Source of the DNA: Rhizobium sp. ZPR4
GTDB taxonomy: Bacteria > Pseudomonadota > Alphaproteobacteria > Rhizobiales > Rhizobiaceae
Direction of reading: 5' to 3'
Length of the DNA stretch: 64,000 bases
Assembly: GCF_040215725.1 (NCBI RefSeq)
Contig: NZ_CP157968.1
Span: 62,001-126,000 of the forward strand
Numbering within the stretch: position 1 is the stretch's first letter; each line of letters starts with the position of its first letter. Below are positions 43,726-52,651 of the stretch, piece by piece. The notes under the pieces are model-generated. The model searched no databases and had not been told where the DNA came from. It was given only the letters and a program-made list of their open reading frames with translations. A program made the translations under genes and the position numbers.

Positions 43726-44471
43726 GCCGCACCTCCATTTGCCGAAGCCGCGGGCCGCTGGCCGAGGTAGAGTTCGGCAACGACAGGGTCGTTCCAAAGC
43801 TCCGCTGCAACGCCTTCATGCCTGTCCTTGCCCTCGACGAGCACATAGGCGCGGTCGCCGATGGCTAGCGCCGCCTTGGCATTTTGCTCGACGAGCAGAG
43901 TAGTGACACCAGATTTGCGGATCTCGGTCAGCATATCGAAAACCATCGAAACAAATTTCGGCGAGAGGCCCGCTGAAGGTTCATCGAGAACGAGAAGCTT
44001 CGGATGCACGATGAGCGCACGCGCAACGGCCAGCATCTGGCGCTGCCCTCCGGAGAGATTGCCGGCCGCGATGCGGCGATGGCGAGCGAGATCCGGAAAG
44101 GTTGCGTACATTTCTTCGATGCGGCCCGGCACGTCCTTCGGCTTCAGAATGCCGCCAGCCACCTTCAGATTGTCTTCAACAGACATCAGCGGAAAGACAT
44201 TTTCCGTCTGCGGCACGAAGGCTAGGCCTAGCCGCACCATGGTGTGTGCGGGCGCACTCGTGATATCCCTGCCGGCCAGTTCCACCGTGCCGCTTTCGAC
44301 CGGAACCAGACCGGCAACGGCCTTGATAAAGCTCGATTTTCCGGCACCATTGGGACCGAGAACGACGACGATTTCCTTCTCCGCCACCGTAATCGAAGCC
44401 CCGCGAACAATCGGGACGCCAGGCTCATAACCCGCGACAAGATTGCGGACGCTCAACACCGGTTCGCTCAT
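43722..44471 (-). CDS. livF: Branched-chain amino acid-type ABC importer, ATPase (LivF)
   Basis: ATP-binding subunit, 249 aa: Walker A GPNGAGKSS (about residues 40-48), signature LSGGQRQMLAVARAL, Walker B LLVLDEPSAGLSP, and the LivF-type VEQNAKAALAIGDRAYVL stretch. ATG 44471 overlaps the LivG stop. It works with LivG as a heterodimer. Confidence 0.93.
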   Translation of the reverse strand: MSEPVLSVRNLVAGYEPGVPIVRGASITVAEKEIVVVLGPNGAGKSSFIKAVAGLVPVESGTVELAGRDITSAPAHTMVRLGLAFVPQTENVFPLMSVEDNLKVAGGILKPKDVPGRIEEMYATFPDLARHRRIAAGNLSGGQRQMLAVARALIVHPKLLVLDEPSAGLSPKFVSMVFDMLTEIRKSGVTTLLVEQNAKAALAIGDRAYVLVEGKDRHEGVAAELWNDPVVAELYLGQRPAASANGGAA

Positions 44472-45265
44472 GCCGCGCCTCCCAGATAGGCTTCGATGAC
44501 GCGCGGATCGCGAGCAACCTCCTCCGGCGTTCCCTCGCAAAGCAGCTGGCCGCTCGCCATCACAAGCACGCGGTGACACAGGCGCGTCACCATATCGATA
44601 TTGTGCTCAATGAGGAGAAAGGTGACGCCGCGCTGGTTGATATCGCGAATGCGGTCGATGATCGTTTCCAGAAGAGTCGCGTTGACGCCGGCCGCCGGCT
44701 CATCGAGCAAAATCAGGGCCGGATCGGCCATCATGACGCGGGCAAGCTCGAGAAGCTTGCGCTGACCGCCCGACAAAACGCGTGCCGGTTCATGCGCCAG
44801 ACGCGTCAGGTGAACGAGTTCGAGAAGGTCCATCGCCTTGGCATGGGCTGCCTTCTCCTCAGCGGCGACTTTCCAAGGCTGCAGGAAATTCGACAGCAGC
44901 CGCTCTCCGGCCTGGTCCTGGGCAGACAGCATGACATTGTCGAGAAGTGTCAGATTGGGAAAAGGCCGCGGTATCTGAAAGGTCCGGCCAAGACCGCGAC
45001 CAATGCGGCGATGAGCCGCCTCGCCTGCAACTTCGGCACCGTTCAGGACGATGTCACCGCTGCTCGGCGCAACACTGCCAGCCAGAAGGTCGAACATCGT
45101 CGTCTTCCCGGCGCCGTTCGGGCCGATCAAGCCGAGGATCTCGCCCTGGCGCACATGGAAGGAAACGTCGTTGACGGCCACCAGGCCGCCGAAACGCCGC
45201 ACCACGTTTCTTGCCGTCAGAACAGGCCGGGCTTCCTCCCCATGCTGTTCAACTGTCGTACTCAT
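44468..45265 (-). CDS. livG: Branched-chain amino acid-type ABC importer, ATPase (LivG)
   Basis: ATP-binding subunit, 265 aa: Walker A GPNGAGKTT (about residues 50-58), signature VLSGGQRKLLELAR, Walker B LILLDEPAAGVN and IEHNIDMV as H-loop, the usual LivG set. AGAGGGATCTC precedes the ATG. First gene of the four-gene transport operon; it diverges from the GntR gene at 45388, and the operator-like repeats lie between them. Confidence 0.93.
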   Translation of the reverse strand: MSTTVEQHGEEARPVLTARNVVRRFGGLVAVNDVSFHVRQGEILGLIGPNGAGKTTMFDLLAGSVAPSSGDIVLNGAEVAGEAAHRRIGRGLGRTFQIPRPFPNLTLLDNVMLSAQDQAGERLLSNFLQPWKVAAEEKAAHAKAMDLLELVHLTRLAHEPARVLSGGQRKLLELARVMMADPALILLDEPAAGVNATLLETIIDRIRDINQRGVTFLLIEHNIDMVTRLCHRVLVMASGQLLCEGTPEEVARDPRVIEAYLGGAA

Positions 45266-45317
45266 GAGATCCCTCTGGCCGGAAAGCGATCGCTGCCGCT
45301 TACCTGATTATTTGATT

Positions 45318-45341
45318 TGTGATCACACTTGCATTGATCAC
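45318..45341. promoter_or_regulatory. Candidate GntR (FadR-type) operator between divergent operons
   Basis: TGTGATCACA (45318-45327) is a perfect palindrome, and TGATCAC recurs at 45335-45341, 15 bp from the first copy. It lies between livG (start 45265) and the GntR gene (start 45388), well placed to control both. Sites of GntR/FadR-subfamily repressors are often short palindromes of this kind. Confidence 0.55.
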
Positions 45342-45387
45342 GCTAATCAGCTTTAATCCTCTTCGCAAGCCGAAAAAGGGATTTCGA

Positions 45388-46122
45388 ATGCAAAAGGCCA
45401 CCGCCGAAAAGAGCGATCCGATTGCCGCACAGCTTGCGCCAGTGGGGCGAGAAACGGTTCAGGACAGAGTCTATCTGGAACTGCGCCGCGCGCTGATCGG
45501 CGGGCTTTTCGAGCCGAGCCAGGTGCTGACGATCCGTGGCTTGGCCGATGCATTGATGACCAGCACCATGCCGGTGCGCGAGGCTCTCGGTCGGTTGATT
45601 ACCGAAAAAGCGCTGGAAGCCCTCCCCAACCGATCCGTTCGCGTACCGCCGATCACGCTGGAGCGCATGGACGATCTTCTGCGCGCCCGTATCCTCATCG
45701 AGGGCGAGGCAATCGCGCTTGCCGCCACTCGCATGACCTCGCGCCAGATTACGACCATCGAAAGCATGCTCGGCGAGTGGGACGAGATGCGCGCGCTGAA
45801 ACACAAGAAGGATGTCGACCGCGAGGTGACGCTCAACCAGGCCTTTCACTTCGAGATCTATCGCGCCTGCGGCTCCGCCGTTCTCATCCCGATGATCGAA
45901 AGCCTTTGGCTGCAGTCCGGTCCCTGTATCCGCGTCGCCATCTATGCCTTCTCGGACGCCGGCGAAATCGACACCGCCCATTATCACCGCACGATTGTCA
46001 AGGCGATCGCCGCGCAGGATGCAAAAGAAGCCCGCGATGCGCTGGTCGCAGACATCAGCCGGCCATTCACCTTCCTGCGCAATAAACTGGAAGCCGAAGC
46101 CAAAAAGGGCCAATCCGCATGA
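45388..46122 (+). CDS. GntR-family regulator, FadR/FCD type
   Basis: 244 aa. Winged helix-turn-helix at about residues 15-85 (VYLELRRALIGGLFEPSQVLTIRGLADALMTSTMPVREALG region), then an all-helical FCD ligand domain with the metal-type histidines in NQAFHFEIYR and HYHRTIVKAI. Start at ATG 45388 after AAAGGGATTTCG; a frame from 45319 would begin inside the candidate operator. Its stop overlaps the next start by 4 bp, so it is cotranscribed with the catabolic genes to 51178 and likely senses their substrate, an organic acid or amine. Confidence 0.9.
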   Translation: MQKATAEKSDPIAAQLAPVGRETVQDRVYLELRRALIGGLFEPSQVLTIRGLADALMTSTMPVREALGRLITEKALEALPNRSVRVPPITLERMDDLLRARILIEGEAIALAATRMTSRQITTIESMLGEWDEMRALKHKKDVDREVTLNQAFHFEIYRACGSAVLIPMIESLWLQSGPCIRVAIYAFSDAGEIDTAHYHRTIVKAIAAQDAKEARDALVADISRPFTFLRNKLEAEAKKGQSA

Positions 46123-46607
46123 GCCAACGCGCCATCAAAATCACAGAACCACGCTCTGGTCTCAGCGTTTTTGCGCCGCTGCTCGAGGCGAAGGCGCCCG
46201 ACAATGCCACCTTTTTCTGGCATTACCTCAGCGAACCGCGTGTCGTCGGCGGTATTCATGCCATGTGGACCGGGCCGGAAATTTCCTGCCCGATCCCGCC
46301 GGCTCAGCTCAAGGATGCATCCTATGCGAACGCCCTGCCGGCCGAGAATGCAACGCTGACGCCGCAGCCCGGCGATATCGTGCTCAGCTATGTGCCGCCG
46401 CGCATGTGGGGCGGCAATCCCGATGCGATCTTCGATATCGGACTTTTCTATGGACCGGGCGCACGCCTGCTCTTCCCGATCGGCTGGCTTGCCGGCAGCG
46501 TCGTCGCGCAGGTGCGGACGGAAGAACGCGAGCAGTTCGCCGCCGCCTGCGGCGTCATCCGTCGCAACGGTGCCTGTGACGTCACCTTCGAACGCGCGGA
46601 GATCTGA
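46119..46607 (+). CDS. DUF3830-like (cyclophilin-fold) protein
   Basis: 162 aa, no signal peptide. Segments such as APLLEAKAPDNATFFWHYL, GGIHAMWTGPEISCPIP and PGDIVLSYVPPRM resemble the DUF3830 group of small beta-rich proteins usually encoded near importer and amidohydrolase genes. Function unknown. ATGA overlap with the regulator before it, one-base gap to the next gene. Confidence 0.65.
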   Translation: MSQRAIKITEPRSGLSVFAPLLEAKAPDNATFFWHYLSEPRVVGGIHAMWTGPEISCPIPPAQLKDASYANALPAENATLTPQPGDIVLSYVPPRMWGGNPDAIFDIGLFYGPGARLLFPIGWLAGSVVAQVRTEEREQFAAACGVIRRNGACDVTFERAEI

Positions 46608-46608
46608 C

Positions 46609-46962
46609 ATGACCGCCGCAAACGACGACAGTTTCGAGCTGTTCGACCTCAGAGTCGAGGCCATTATCCCTGAGGGCAAGCCGATCTATTGCGGCGCCAA
46701 GCCGGGCGACTATTTCGAGCTCAAGGGCGAAATGCTGTCCCTGCCGCTAGGCCAGGGCTTTTCGATTTACTCGATATCGGCCGTCCTGCCGCTGCTTGCA
46801 GCCAAGCAACGGCCCACTCACAAGAATGACTGGATGACCTCGGATGCGGACATCGCCTGCCCCGACCCCAACTGCGCGAGCCGGCTGCGGATCGTCAGAA
46901 CGGGCAAGCGGCGGTTCAGCCATGCCGAAACGACGGCCGTGCCGTTGCCGGAAGGAGAATGA
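46609..46962 (+). CDS. TIGR04076-like small cysteine-containing protein
   Basis: 117 aa. EAIIPEGKPIYCGAKPGDYFE near the N-terminus and ACPDPNC near the C-terminus resemble the TIGR04076 family, in which conserved cysteines and a GD motif recur. The role of the family is not known. It starts one base after the previous stop and overlaps the aldo-keto reductase gene by 4 bp. Confidence 0.65.
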   Translation: MTAANDDSFELFDLRVEAIIPEGKPIYCGAKPGDYFELKGEMLSLPLGQGFSIYSISAVLPLLAAKQRPTHKNDWMTSDADIACPDPNCASRLRIVRTGKRRFSHAETTAVPLPEGE

Positions 46963-48023
46963 ACCGCATGACCGCCAAGACTTTTGAGCTCAGCCCCGGA
47001 TATTCAATCTCGCGCGTCATCCGAGGCGGCTGGCAGCTTGCCGGAGGACACGGTGCCATCGACCGCGCCCAGGCCGTAACCGACTTGATTGCCGCCTTCG
47101 ATGTCGGCATCCGCACCTATGACTGCGCCGACATCTATACCGGCGTCGAGGAACTGATTGGCGAAGCACGACAGCGGCTCCGAAACGAGCGCGGCGCGGA
47201 AGCTGCAGGTGCCATGAAGGTGCACACGAAGCTGGTGCCCGATCTCGAGAAACTGGCAACGATCAGCCGCGACTATATCCGAGGGATCGTCGACAAGTCG
47301 CTGAGCAAGCTGAAGACCGAGCAGCTCGATCTGGTGCAGTTTCACTGGTGGGATTACGCCCTGCCCGGCTATCTCGAAGCGCTAAGCTGGCTGGACGAGA
47401 TGCACCGGGAAGGAAAGGTCCGCAATGTCGGCACGACGAATTTCGACACGCCGCACATTGCCGAGATCCTGAAAGCCGGCATTCCGCTGGTCAGCCAACA
47501 GCTGCAATATTCGGTTCTCGATCAGCGGCCGTCGCACAGCCTCGCCAAGCTAGCTGCTGAGAATGACGTGAGATTTCTCTGCTACGGCTCGGTGGCGGGC
47601 GGCTTCCTGAGTGACAAATGGCTCGGGCAGCCGGAGCCCGAGATGCCGCTCGAGAACCGCTCGCTCGTCAAATACAAGCTGATCATCGATGATTTCGGCG
47701 GCTGGGAGCTGTTCCAATCACTGCTTGCTACGCTGAAGGCGATCGGCGACCGCCATGGCGTCGATATCGCCACGATCGCCAGTGCCTGGGTGCTGGAACA
47801 GCCGCAGGTGGCCGCCGTCATCGTCGGCGCCCGCAATCAGGCACATGCGCTTGCCAATGCCAAGATCATGGATATCGCCCTTTCGGACGACGACCGCCAG
47901 CAGATCGCCGGCATCATCGCCCAGAGCCCCGGCCTCGAAGGCGATGTCTATACATTGGAGCGCGATCGCACCGGCAGGCACGGCTCGATCATGCATTACA
48001 ACCTCAATGCGGGGAAGGTATGA
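46959..48023 (+). CDS. Aldo/keto reductase
   Basis: NAD(P)H-dependent oxidoreductase, 354 aa, TIM barrel. The catalytic tetrad can be placed in YDCADIYTG (Asp and Tyr), KVHTKL (Lys) and LVQFHWWD (His). The C-terminal part has ASAWVLEQPQVAAVIVGARN, the usual cofactor-binding end. An alternative start is the ATG at 46968. Coupled by 4-bp overlaps to both neighbours. It probably reduces or oxidises an aldehyde or sugar-like intermediate of this operon's pathway. Confidence 0.9.
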   Translation: MNRMTAKTFELSPGYSISRVIRGGWQLAGGHGAIDRAQAVTDLIAAFDVGIRTYDCADIYTGVEELIGEARQRLRNERGAEAAGAMKVHTKLVPDLEKLATISRDYIRGIVDKSLSKLKTEQLDLVQFHWWDYALPGYLEALSWLDEMHREGKVRNVGTTNFDTPHIAEILKAGIPLVSQQLQYSVLDQRPSHSLAKLAAENDVRFLCYGSVAGGFLSDKWLGQPEPEMPLENRSLVKYKLIIDDFGGWELFQSLLATLKAIGDRHGVDIATIASAWVLEQPQVAAVIVGARNQAHALANAKIMDIALSDDDRQQIAGIIAQSPGLEGDVYTLERDRTGRHGSIMHYNLNAGKV

Positions 48024-48448
48024 GCCAGGAATCGTCTCTTTTCCGAAAGGCCAGCGCCGAGGTCATCGATTTCCACCGTTTCTTCGAAGCCTGGTATAAT
48101 GCCGCAACGGCTGACAATACGGATTTTGACCGCTGCGAGCGCACCTTCGGCCAAGCTTTTCACATGATCCCGCCGACCGGCCGCCTCTTCGACCGCGCTG
48201 AAACCATCGAGCTGATCCGTACAAATCGCGCGAGCTTTCGCGGGGATTTCAGTATCGAGATTTCGGATATCCGCTCGAGCTTCGAAACCGAGGACACGAT
48301 CGTTCTCACCTATGTCGAGGCGCAGATGCGCGCCGGCAAATATAGCCGGCGTCAAGCAAGCGCTCTTTTCACCGCAAGTTCATCGGCACCCAACGGCGTC
48401 GAATGGCAGCATCTGCATGAAACCTGGCTGCAGATGCCGGAGACCTGA
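48020..48448 (+). CDS. NTF2-like (DUF4440/SnoaL-type) small protein
   Basis: 142 aa, predicted cone-shaped NTF2 fold: helix FFEAWYNAATADN, then HMIPPTGRLFDRAETIELIRTN and YVEAQMRAG strands, ending EWQHLHETWLQM. Such proteins are small isomerases, cyclases or binding proteins; no catalytic residues can be assigned. Last of the coupled small genes; 53 bp later the binding-protein gene starts. Confidence 0.7.
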   Translation: MSQESSLFRKASAEVIDFHRFFEAWYNAATADNTDFDRCERTFGQAFHMIPPTGRLFDRAETIELIRTNRASFRGDFSIEISDIRSSFETEDTIVLTYVEAQMRAGKYSRRQASALFTASSSAPNGVEWQHLHETWLQMPET

Positions 48449-48501
48449 CAGGTTCTGAAAAAACAGACATGAAAATCGTTGACCGAACAAGGGGAACAAA
48501 G

Positions 48502-49758
48502 ATGAAGAAGACGATATTTCAAATCACCACGGCTCTGGCCCTCTTAACCGCAGCCGGCGTCGCCAATGCCGCGGACTGCAAGGTCACGGTCGGCCTGGTG
48601 ATGGAACTGACCGGCCCGGCCGGCGAATACGGCCAGGCGGGCGCGAAGTCTGTCGAGATGGCTTTCCGCGACATCAATGCTGCCGGCGGCGCTCATGGCT
48701 GCGATCTGGTAACGGATACGCGCGATAGCCAGAGCCAGGGCAATGTCGCGGTCGACGCGGCCACACAGCTCGTGCAAGTCAAGAAGGTCCCGGCCATCAT
48801 CGGTGGCATCATTTCGTCGGTGACGATCCCGATCCTGACCTCTGTGACAGCACCGGCCAAGATCGTGCAGGTATCACCCGCCGCCTCCTCGCCGACGCTG
48901 ACGGCGCTTGGCCGCGACGGCAAGACCAACGGCATCTTCTTCCGCACCATCACATCGGATTCGCTGCAGGGTATCGCTGCCGCCAAATATGCGATCGACA
49001 AGGGCTTCAAGAAGCTTGCGATCATCCACGTCAACAACGATTTCGGCGTGAACATGGTCGCCGAATTCTCCAAGGCCTACAAGGCGCTCGGCGGCACCAT
49101 CGTCTCGACCACCCCCTACAACGAGAAGCAGTCGAGCTATGCCTCGGAAGTGACCGCCGGCATGGGCGGCGATCCGGACGGTCTTTACCTCGTCAGCACG
49201 CCCGTCGACGGCGCGACCATTGCCCGCACCTGGATCTCGCAGGGCGGCCCGCAGAAATTCCTGCTCAATGACGGCATGAACAGCCCTGACTTCATCGATT
49301 CCGTTGGCGCAGATTATCTGAAGGAAGCCTACGGCACCTCCTCGGGCACGAACCCGACCCCGTCGACCGATTACTTCAACAAGAACTACAAGGATTTTTC
49401 GGGCATCGAGCCGACCAATCCGGCCGCTGACCGCGCCTATGATGCCGGTGCGATCGTTGGCCTCGCGCTTGCTATCGCCGGCGATGACACCTCGAAGCTG
49501 AAAGACGATATCTACAAAGTCGTCGACCCCAAGGGCACGCCGATCTATGCCGGCAAGGATGAGTTCGCCAAGGCACTTGGCCTCATCAAGGAAGGCAAGC
49601 CGATCCGCTATGAAGGCGTCATCGGCCCGGTCTCCTTCGATCAGTATGGCGACATAACCGGTCCCTTCCGCCTCTGGAAGATTGCCGACGGCAAGGTCGC
49701 GACCGATGGCCAGCTGTCGATGGAGGACATCGCCGCCGTCAAGGACAAGCTCAAGTAG
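48502..49758 (+). CDS. Branched-chain amino acid-type binding protein (LivK-like)
   Basis: Type I periplasmic binding protein, 418 aa, signal peptide to about residue 22 (GVANAADCKVTVGLV). Four cysteine-type landmarks are few; the fold is recognised from VMELTGPAGEYGQAGAKSVEMAF and the IIHVNNDFGVNMVAEFSKAY segment. AGGGGAACAAAG precedes the ATG. It is the binding protein for the livGFHM importer transcribed on the opposite strand, 3 kb away. A strong hairpin follows it. Confidence 0.92.
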   Translation: MKKTIFQITTALALLTAAGVANAADCKVTVGLVMELTGPAGEYGQAGAKSVEMAFRDINAAGGAHGCDLVTDTRDSQSQGNVAVDAATQLVQVKKVPAIIGGIISSVTIPILTSVTAPAKIVQVSPAASSPTLTALGRDGKTNGIFFRTITSDSLQGIAAAKYAIDKGFKKLAIIHVNNDFGVNMVAEFSKAYKALGGTIVSTTPYNEKQSSYASEVTAGMGGDPDGLYLVSTPVDGATIARTWISQGGPQKFLLNDGMNSPDFIDSVGADYLKEAYGTSSGTNPTPSTDYFNKNYKDFSGIEPTNPAADRAYDAGAIVGLALAIAGDDTSKLKDDIYKVVDPKGTPIYAGKDEFAKALGLIKEGKPIRYEGVIGPVSFDQYGDITGPFRLWKIADGKVATDGQLSMEDIAAVKDKLK

Positions 49759-49777
49759 GTCAGCCTTTCCGCAAACG

Positions 49778-49805
49778 GCGAGGCGCACTGTACGGTGCGC
49801 CTCGC
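49778..49805 (+). promoter_or_regulatory. Intercistronic hairpin after the LivK-like gene
   Basis: A perfect 11-bp stem GCGAGGCGCAC / GTGCGCCTCGC with a 6-nt loop, starting 19 bp after the binding-protein stop. No T-run follows (GTGAAAAC). Likely mRNA stabiliser or attenuator before the oxidase gene. Confidence 0.65.
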
Positions 49806-49888
49806 GTGAAAACATCCTGGCGCGCACCCCTCAGCGGCTGATCGGTCGAGAACGCCATCCGGCATAGTTATTGAGAGATCATCCGCTG

Positions 49889-51178
49889 ATGCCCAGCAAC
49901 GTTGCCAATCCGACCTTATGGACACTGACGGCAGGGCCAACTCCCGAACTTTCGTGCGCTATGCCTTCCCGCTCAGACGTCATCGTGATCGGCGGCGGCT
50001 TCACCGGCCTGACCGCAGCGCTTCACATTGCTCGCGCCGGCCGATCCGTCATCGTCCTCGAGGCCGGGCGATTGGGTGCCGGTGCGAGCGGCATGAATGC
50101 CGGCTTCGTCGTGCCGAATTTCGCCAAGGCGGATCCGGCAACCGTCCGCCAGAAGCTGCCACACGGCAAGGCGGATGCGCTGTTATCGCTGGTCGGCGCG
50201 GGTGCCGACGAGGTCTTTGCGACGATCGCAGACGAGGAGATTTCCTGCGACGCAGCGCAGACCGGCTGGCTGCAGCCGGCCTATGGCGACGATATGGCTG
50301 CGATCTTGCGCCAACGGGCAAAGGATTGGACGGAGCTTGGCCGTCCGGTCGGGTTTCTCGATGCCAGCGCCATCCGAAGCGAAACCGGCATGGATATCTA
50401 TTCCGGCGGACTGCTCGATCATTCCGGCGGCACCCTCCATCCATTGAATTATCTCTACGGGCTTGCGCGCGCGGTGACCAAGCGCGGCGGCGTGATCCGT
50501 GAGAGCAGCAGGGTCGAGCGTGTCGAACGACATGGCGGTACCTGGCGCGTCAGCCTCGCCGGTCACGAAATCGAAACGGATGTCGTCATCCTCGCCACCA
50601 ATGCCTTTACCGACGGGATAGCCGCGCGCATGGGCCGAACCGGTGTACCGCTGAAAGTCTATCAGGTGGCAACGAGGCCGATCGATGCCGAAACCGTTGC
50701 ACGGATCGCCCCGCATCGCCGCCCAGTCGGCGACACGCGCTCCAACCTGTTCACCTATCGGCTCGATCGTGACAACAGGCTGATCAGCGGCGGCATGGCG
50801 ATCAATCCGATCGGCGCCTTCGAGCGTGTCGGCCGCGCCGTCGTCGACCGGCTGACCTCCGAACTCCGCCTGCCGCACCATCCCGGCATGGAGATCGTCT
50901 GGACCGGAACGGCGATCATGACGCCGGATTTCCTGCCGCGTCTTTACCGTTTCGGCGACGGCTTCTTCGGAGGGATCGGCTGCAACGGCCGCGGCATCGC
51001 CATGACTGCGCAACTCGGCCGGATACTGGCGAGACTGGCGCTCGGCGAGGCGGTGGATTCCCTGCCGATCCCGATCCAATCCAGTCGCGCCCTGCCATTT
51101 CATGGCTTCACCCCGATCGTCGCTTCGCTTGCGCTGGCACATGCGCGCTTTGAAGATTGGCGAGCCGGCCGCCGATAG
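49889..51178 (+). CDS. FAD-dependent amine/amino acid oxidoreductase (DAO type)
   Basis: 429 aa. The dinucleotide-binding motif VIVIGGGFTGLTAALHIA (about residues 32-49) and the C-terminal IGCNGRGIAMTAQLGR (FAD-contact glycine motif) mark the D-amino-acid/sarcosine oxidase family that includes gamma-glutamylputrescine oxidase and opine oxidase subunits. ASGMNAGFVVPNF is the second FAD-contact region. Start at ATG 49889 is preferred over a TTG at 49871. Last gene of the operon; it probably oxidises the amine or amino acid imported by the Liv system. Confidence 0.88.
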   Translation: MPSNVANPTLWTLTAGPTPELSCAMPSRSDVIVIGGGFTGLTAALHIARAGRSVIVLEAGRLGAGASGMNAGFVVPNFAKADPATVRQKLPHGKADALLSLVGAGADEVFATIADEEISCDAAQTGWLQPAYGDDMAAILRQRAKDWTELGRPVGFLDASAIRSETGMDIYSGGLLDHSGGTLHPLNYLYGLARAVTKRGGVIRESSRVERVERHGGTWRVSLAGHEIETDVVILATNAFTDGIAARMGRTGVPLKVYQVATRPIDAETVARIAPHRRPVGDTRSNLFTYRLDRDNRLISGGMAINPIGAFERVGRAVVDRLTSELRLPHHPGMEIVWTGTAIMTPDFLPRLYRFGDGFFGGIGCNGRGIAMTAQLGRILARLALGEAVDSLPIPIQSSRALPFHGFTPIVASLALAHARFEDWRAGRR

Positions 51179-51351
51179 CCGCTCGTAGGATCGATGTTGT
51201 GAGCGCCGACACAGCCTCAGGCAGTAATTAACCATTAATTCTATAGATAAAGGAATGAAGACGCGACCGCATCCCCAAAAATGAAATGCCTTTTCTCGAA
51301 GCCTGGCTTTGAATGCGGCATCGTGGCGCCGAATGAAATCGGAGCCTGCCC

Positions 51352-52569
51352 ATGAACGCGCAACTGCACCATATCAACGCCACGCACCCGGAGGCCACGG
51401 TACTGGAAACCGAACAACAGGCGCTGGCAGTCGCGCAGGCGCTTGCCGAGCGCTTTGCCGCCACCGCTTCGGAGCGCGATAGCGAAAGGCTGCTCCCCTT
51501 TGCCGAGATGGATGCCCTGGCACAATCCGGACTGCTGGCGATTACCGTCCCCGAGGAATATGGCGGCCTGGATGTTTCGAATACAACGCTGGCCGAGATC
51601 ACGGCAATCCTTGCCGAAGCCGATGGCTCGATCGGACAGATCCCGCAAAACCATTTCTATATCCTCGAGGCTTTGCGCGTCGATGGTTCCGAGGATCAAA
51701 AACGGTACTTCTTCGGCCGCGCATTGGCGGGCGATCGTTTTGGCAATGCCTTGTCCGAGCGTGGCACGAAGACAGTCGGGCACTACAATACCCGCATCAC
51801 CCGCGATGGCCCCGGCTATCGTATCAATGGTCGCAAGTTCTATTCGACGGGCGTTCTCTTTGCCGATTGGATCACCATCTTTGCGCTGGATGAGGCCGAC
51901 AAGCTGGTCATGGCTTTCGTTCCAAAAGGCACTGAAGGCGTCGAAATCATCGACGATTGGGATGGCTTCGGGCAACGCACGACCGGCAGCGGCACCACGG
52001 CTCTCAACAATGTCTATGTCAATGCCGATCATGTCGTCCTCCATCACAAAGGCTTCGAGCGGCCGACGACGATCGGCTCGGTCGGCCAGATCATCCATGC
52101 CGGCGTCGATCTCGGCATTGCCCGAGCCGCCTTCGCGGAAACGCTTGACTTCGTGAAGACCAGATCGCGTCCCTGGATGGACAGCGGCGTCGAGCGTGCC
52201 AGCGACGATCCTTTGACCATTGCCAAGATCGGCCAGATTGCCATCCGGCTGGAAGCGGCGGCTGCAACCATCGAGCGCGCTGGCCGCAAGGTCGATGCCG
52301 CGCAGGTCGAGACGACGGAAAAGCGGGTGATCGAAGCCACGCTCGCAGTCGCAGCGGCAAAGGTTCTGACGACGGAAATTGCCATCGAGGCGACGAACAC
52401 GCTGTTCGAGCTTGCCGGAACCGCCTCGGTCAAGCTCGACCTCAATCTCGACCGGCACTGGCGCAATGCACGTACGCACACGCTGCACGACCCCGTTCGC
52501 TGGAAATATCACGTCGTCGGCAATTATCACCTGAATGATGTCATCCCGCCGAAGAACGGCGCGCTTTGA
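51352..52569 (+). CDS. SfnB-like acyl-CoA-dehydrogenase-fold flavin monooxygenase
   Basis: 405 aa. Acyl-CoA-dehydrogenase fold with VPEEYGGLDVSNTTLAEI early on and the ending HWRNARTHTLHDPVRWKYHVVGNYHLND that is typical of the SfnB/DszC group of FMNH2-dependent enzymes, which act on sulfones and other organosulfur compounds. The family is linked to sulfur acquisition. It is followed by a clear terminator hairpin and lies opposite a second enzyme of the same family (53941), with the FtsZ gene between. Confidence 0.87.
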   Translation: MNAQLHHINATHPEATVLETEQQALAVAQALAERFAATASERDSERLLPFAEMDALAQSGLLAITVPEEYGGLDVSNTTLAEITAILAEADGSIGQIPQNHFYILEALRVDGSEDQKRYFFGRALAGDRFGNALSERGTKTVGHYNTRITRDGPGYRINGRKFYSTGVLFADWITIFALDEADKLVMAFVPKGTEGVEIIDDWDGFGQRTTGSGTTALNNVYVNADHVVLHHKGFERPTTIGSVGQIIHAGVDLGIARAAFAETLDFVKTRSRPWMDSGVERASDDPLTIAKIGQIAIRLEAAAATIERAGRKVDAAQVETTEKRVIEATLAVAAAKVLTTEIAIEATNTLFELAGTASVKLDLNLDRHWRNARTHTLHDPVRWKYHVVGNYHLNDVIPPKNGAL

Positions 52570-52579
52570 CGGATAGACA

Positions 52580-52607
52580 AAAGCCCCGTCGCAGGCGCCG
52601 GGGCTTT
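52580..52607 (+). terminator. Intrinsic terminator between SfnB-like and FtsZ genes
   Basis: AAAGCCCCG, 10-nt loop, CGGGGCTTT: perfect 9-bp stem with A-run on the left and T-run on the right, 11 bp after the SfnB-like stop. It lies between convergent genes, so it can end transcription from both sides (FtsZ ends at 52652). Confidence 0.8.
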
Positions 52608-52651
52608 CATACAATCAGTGGAATAAACCAGGGCCGGCGAGCTAAAGCCGG

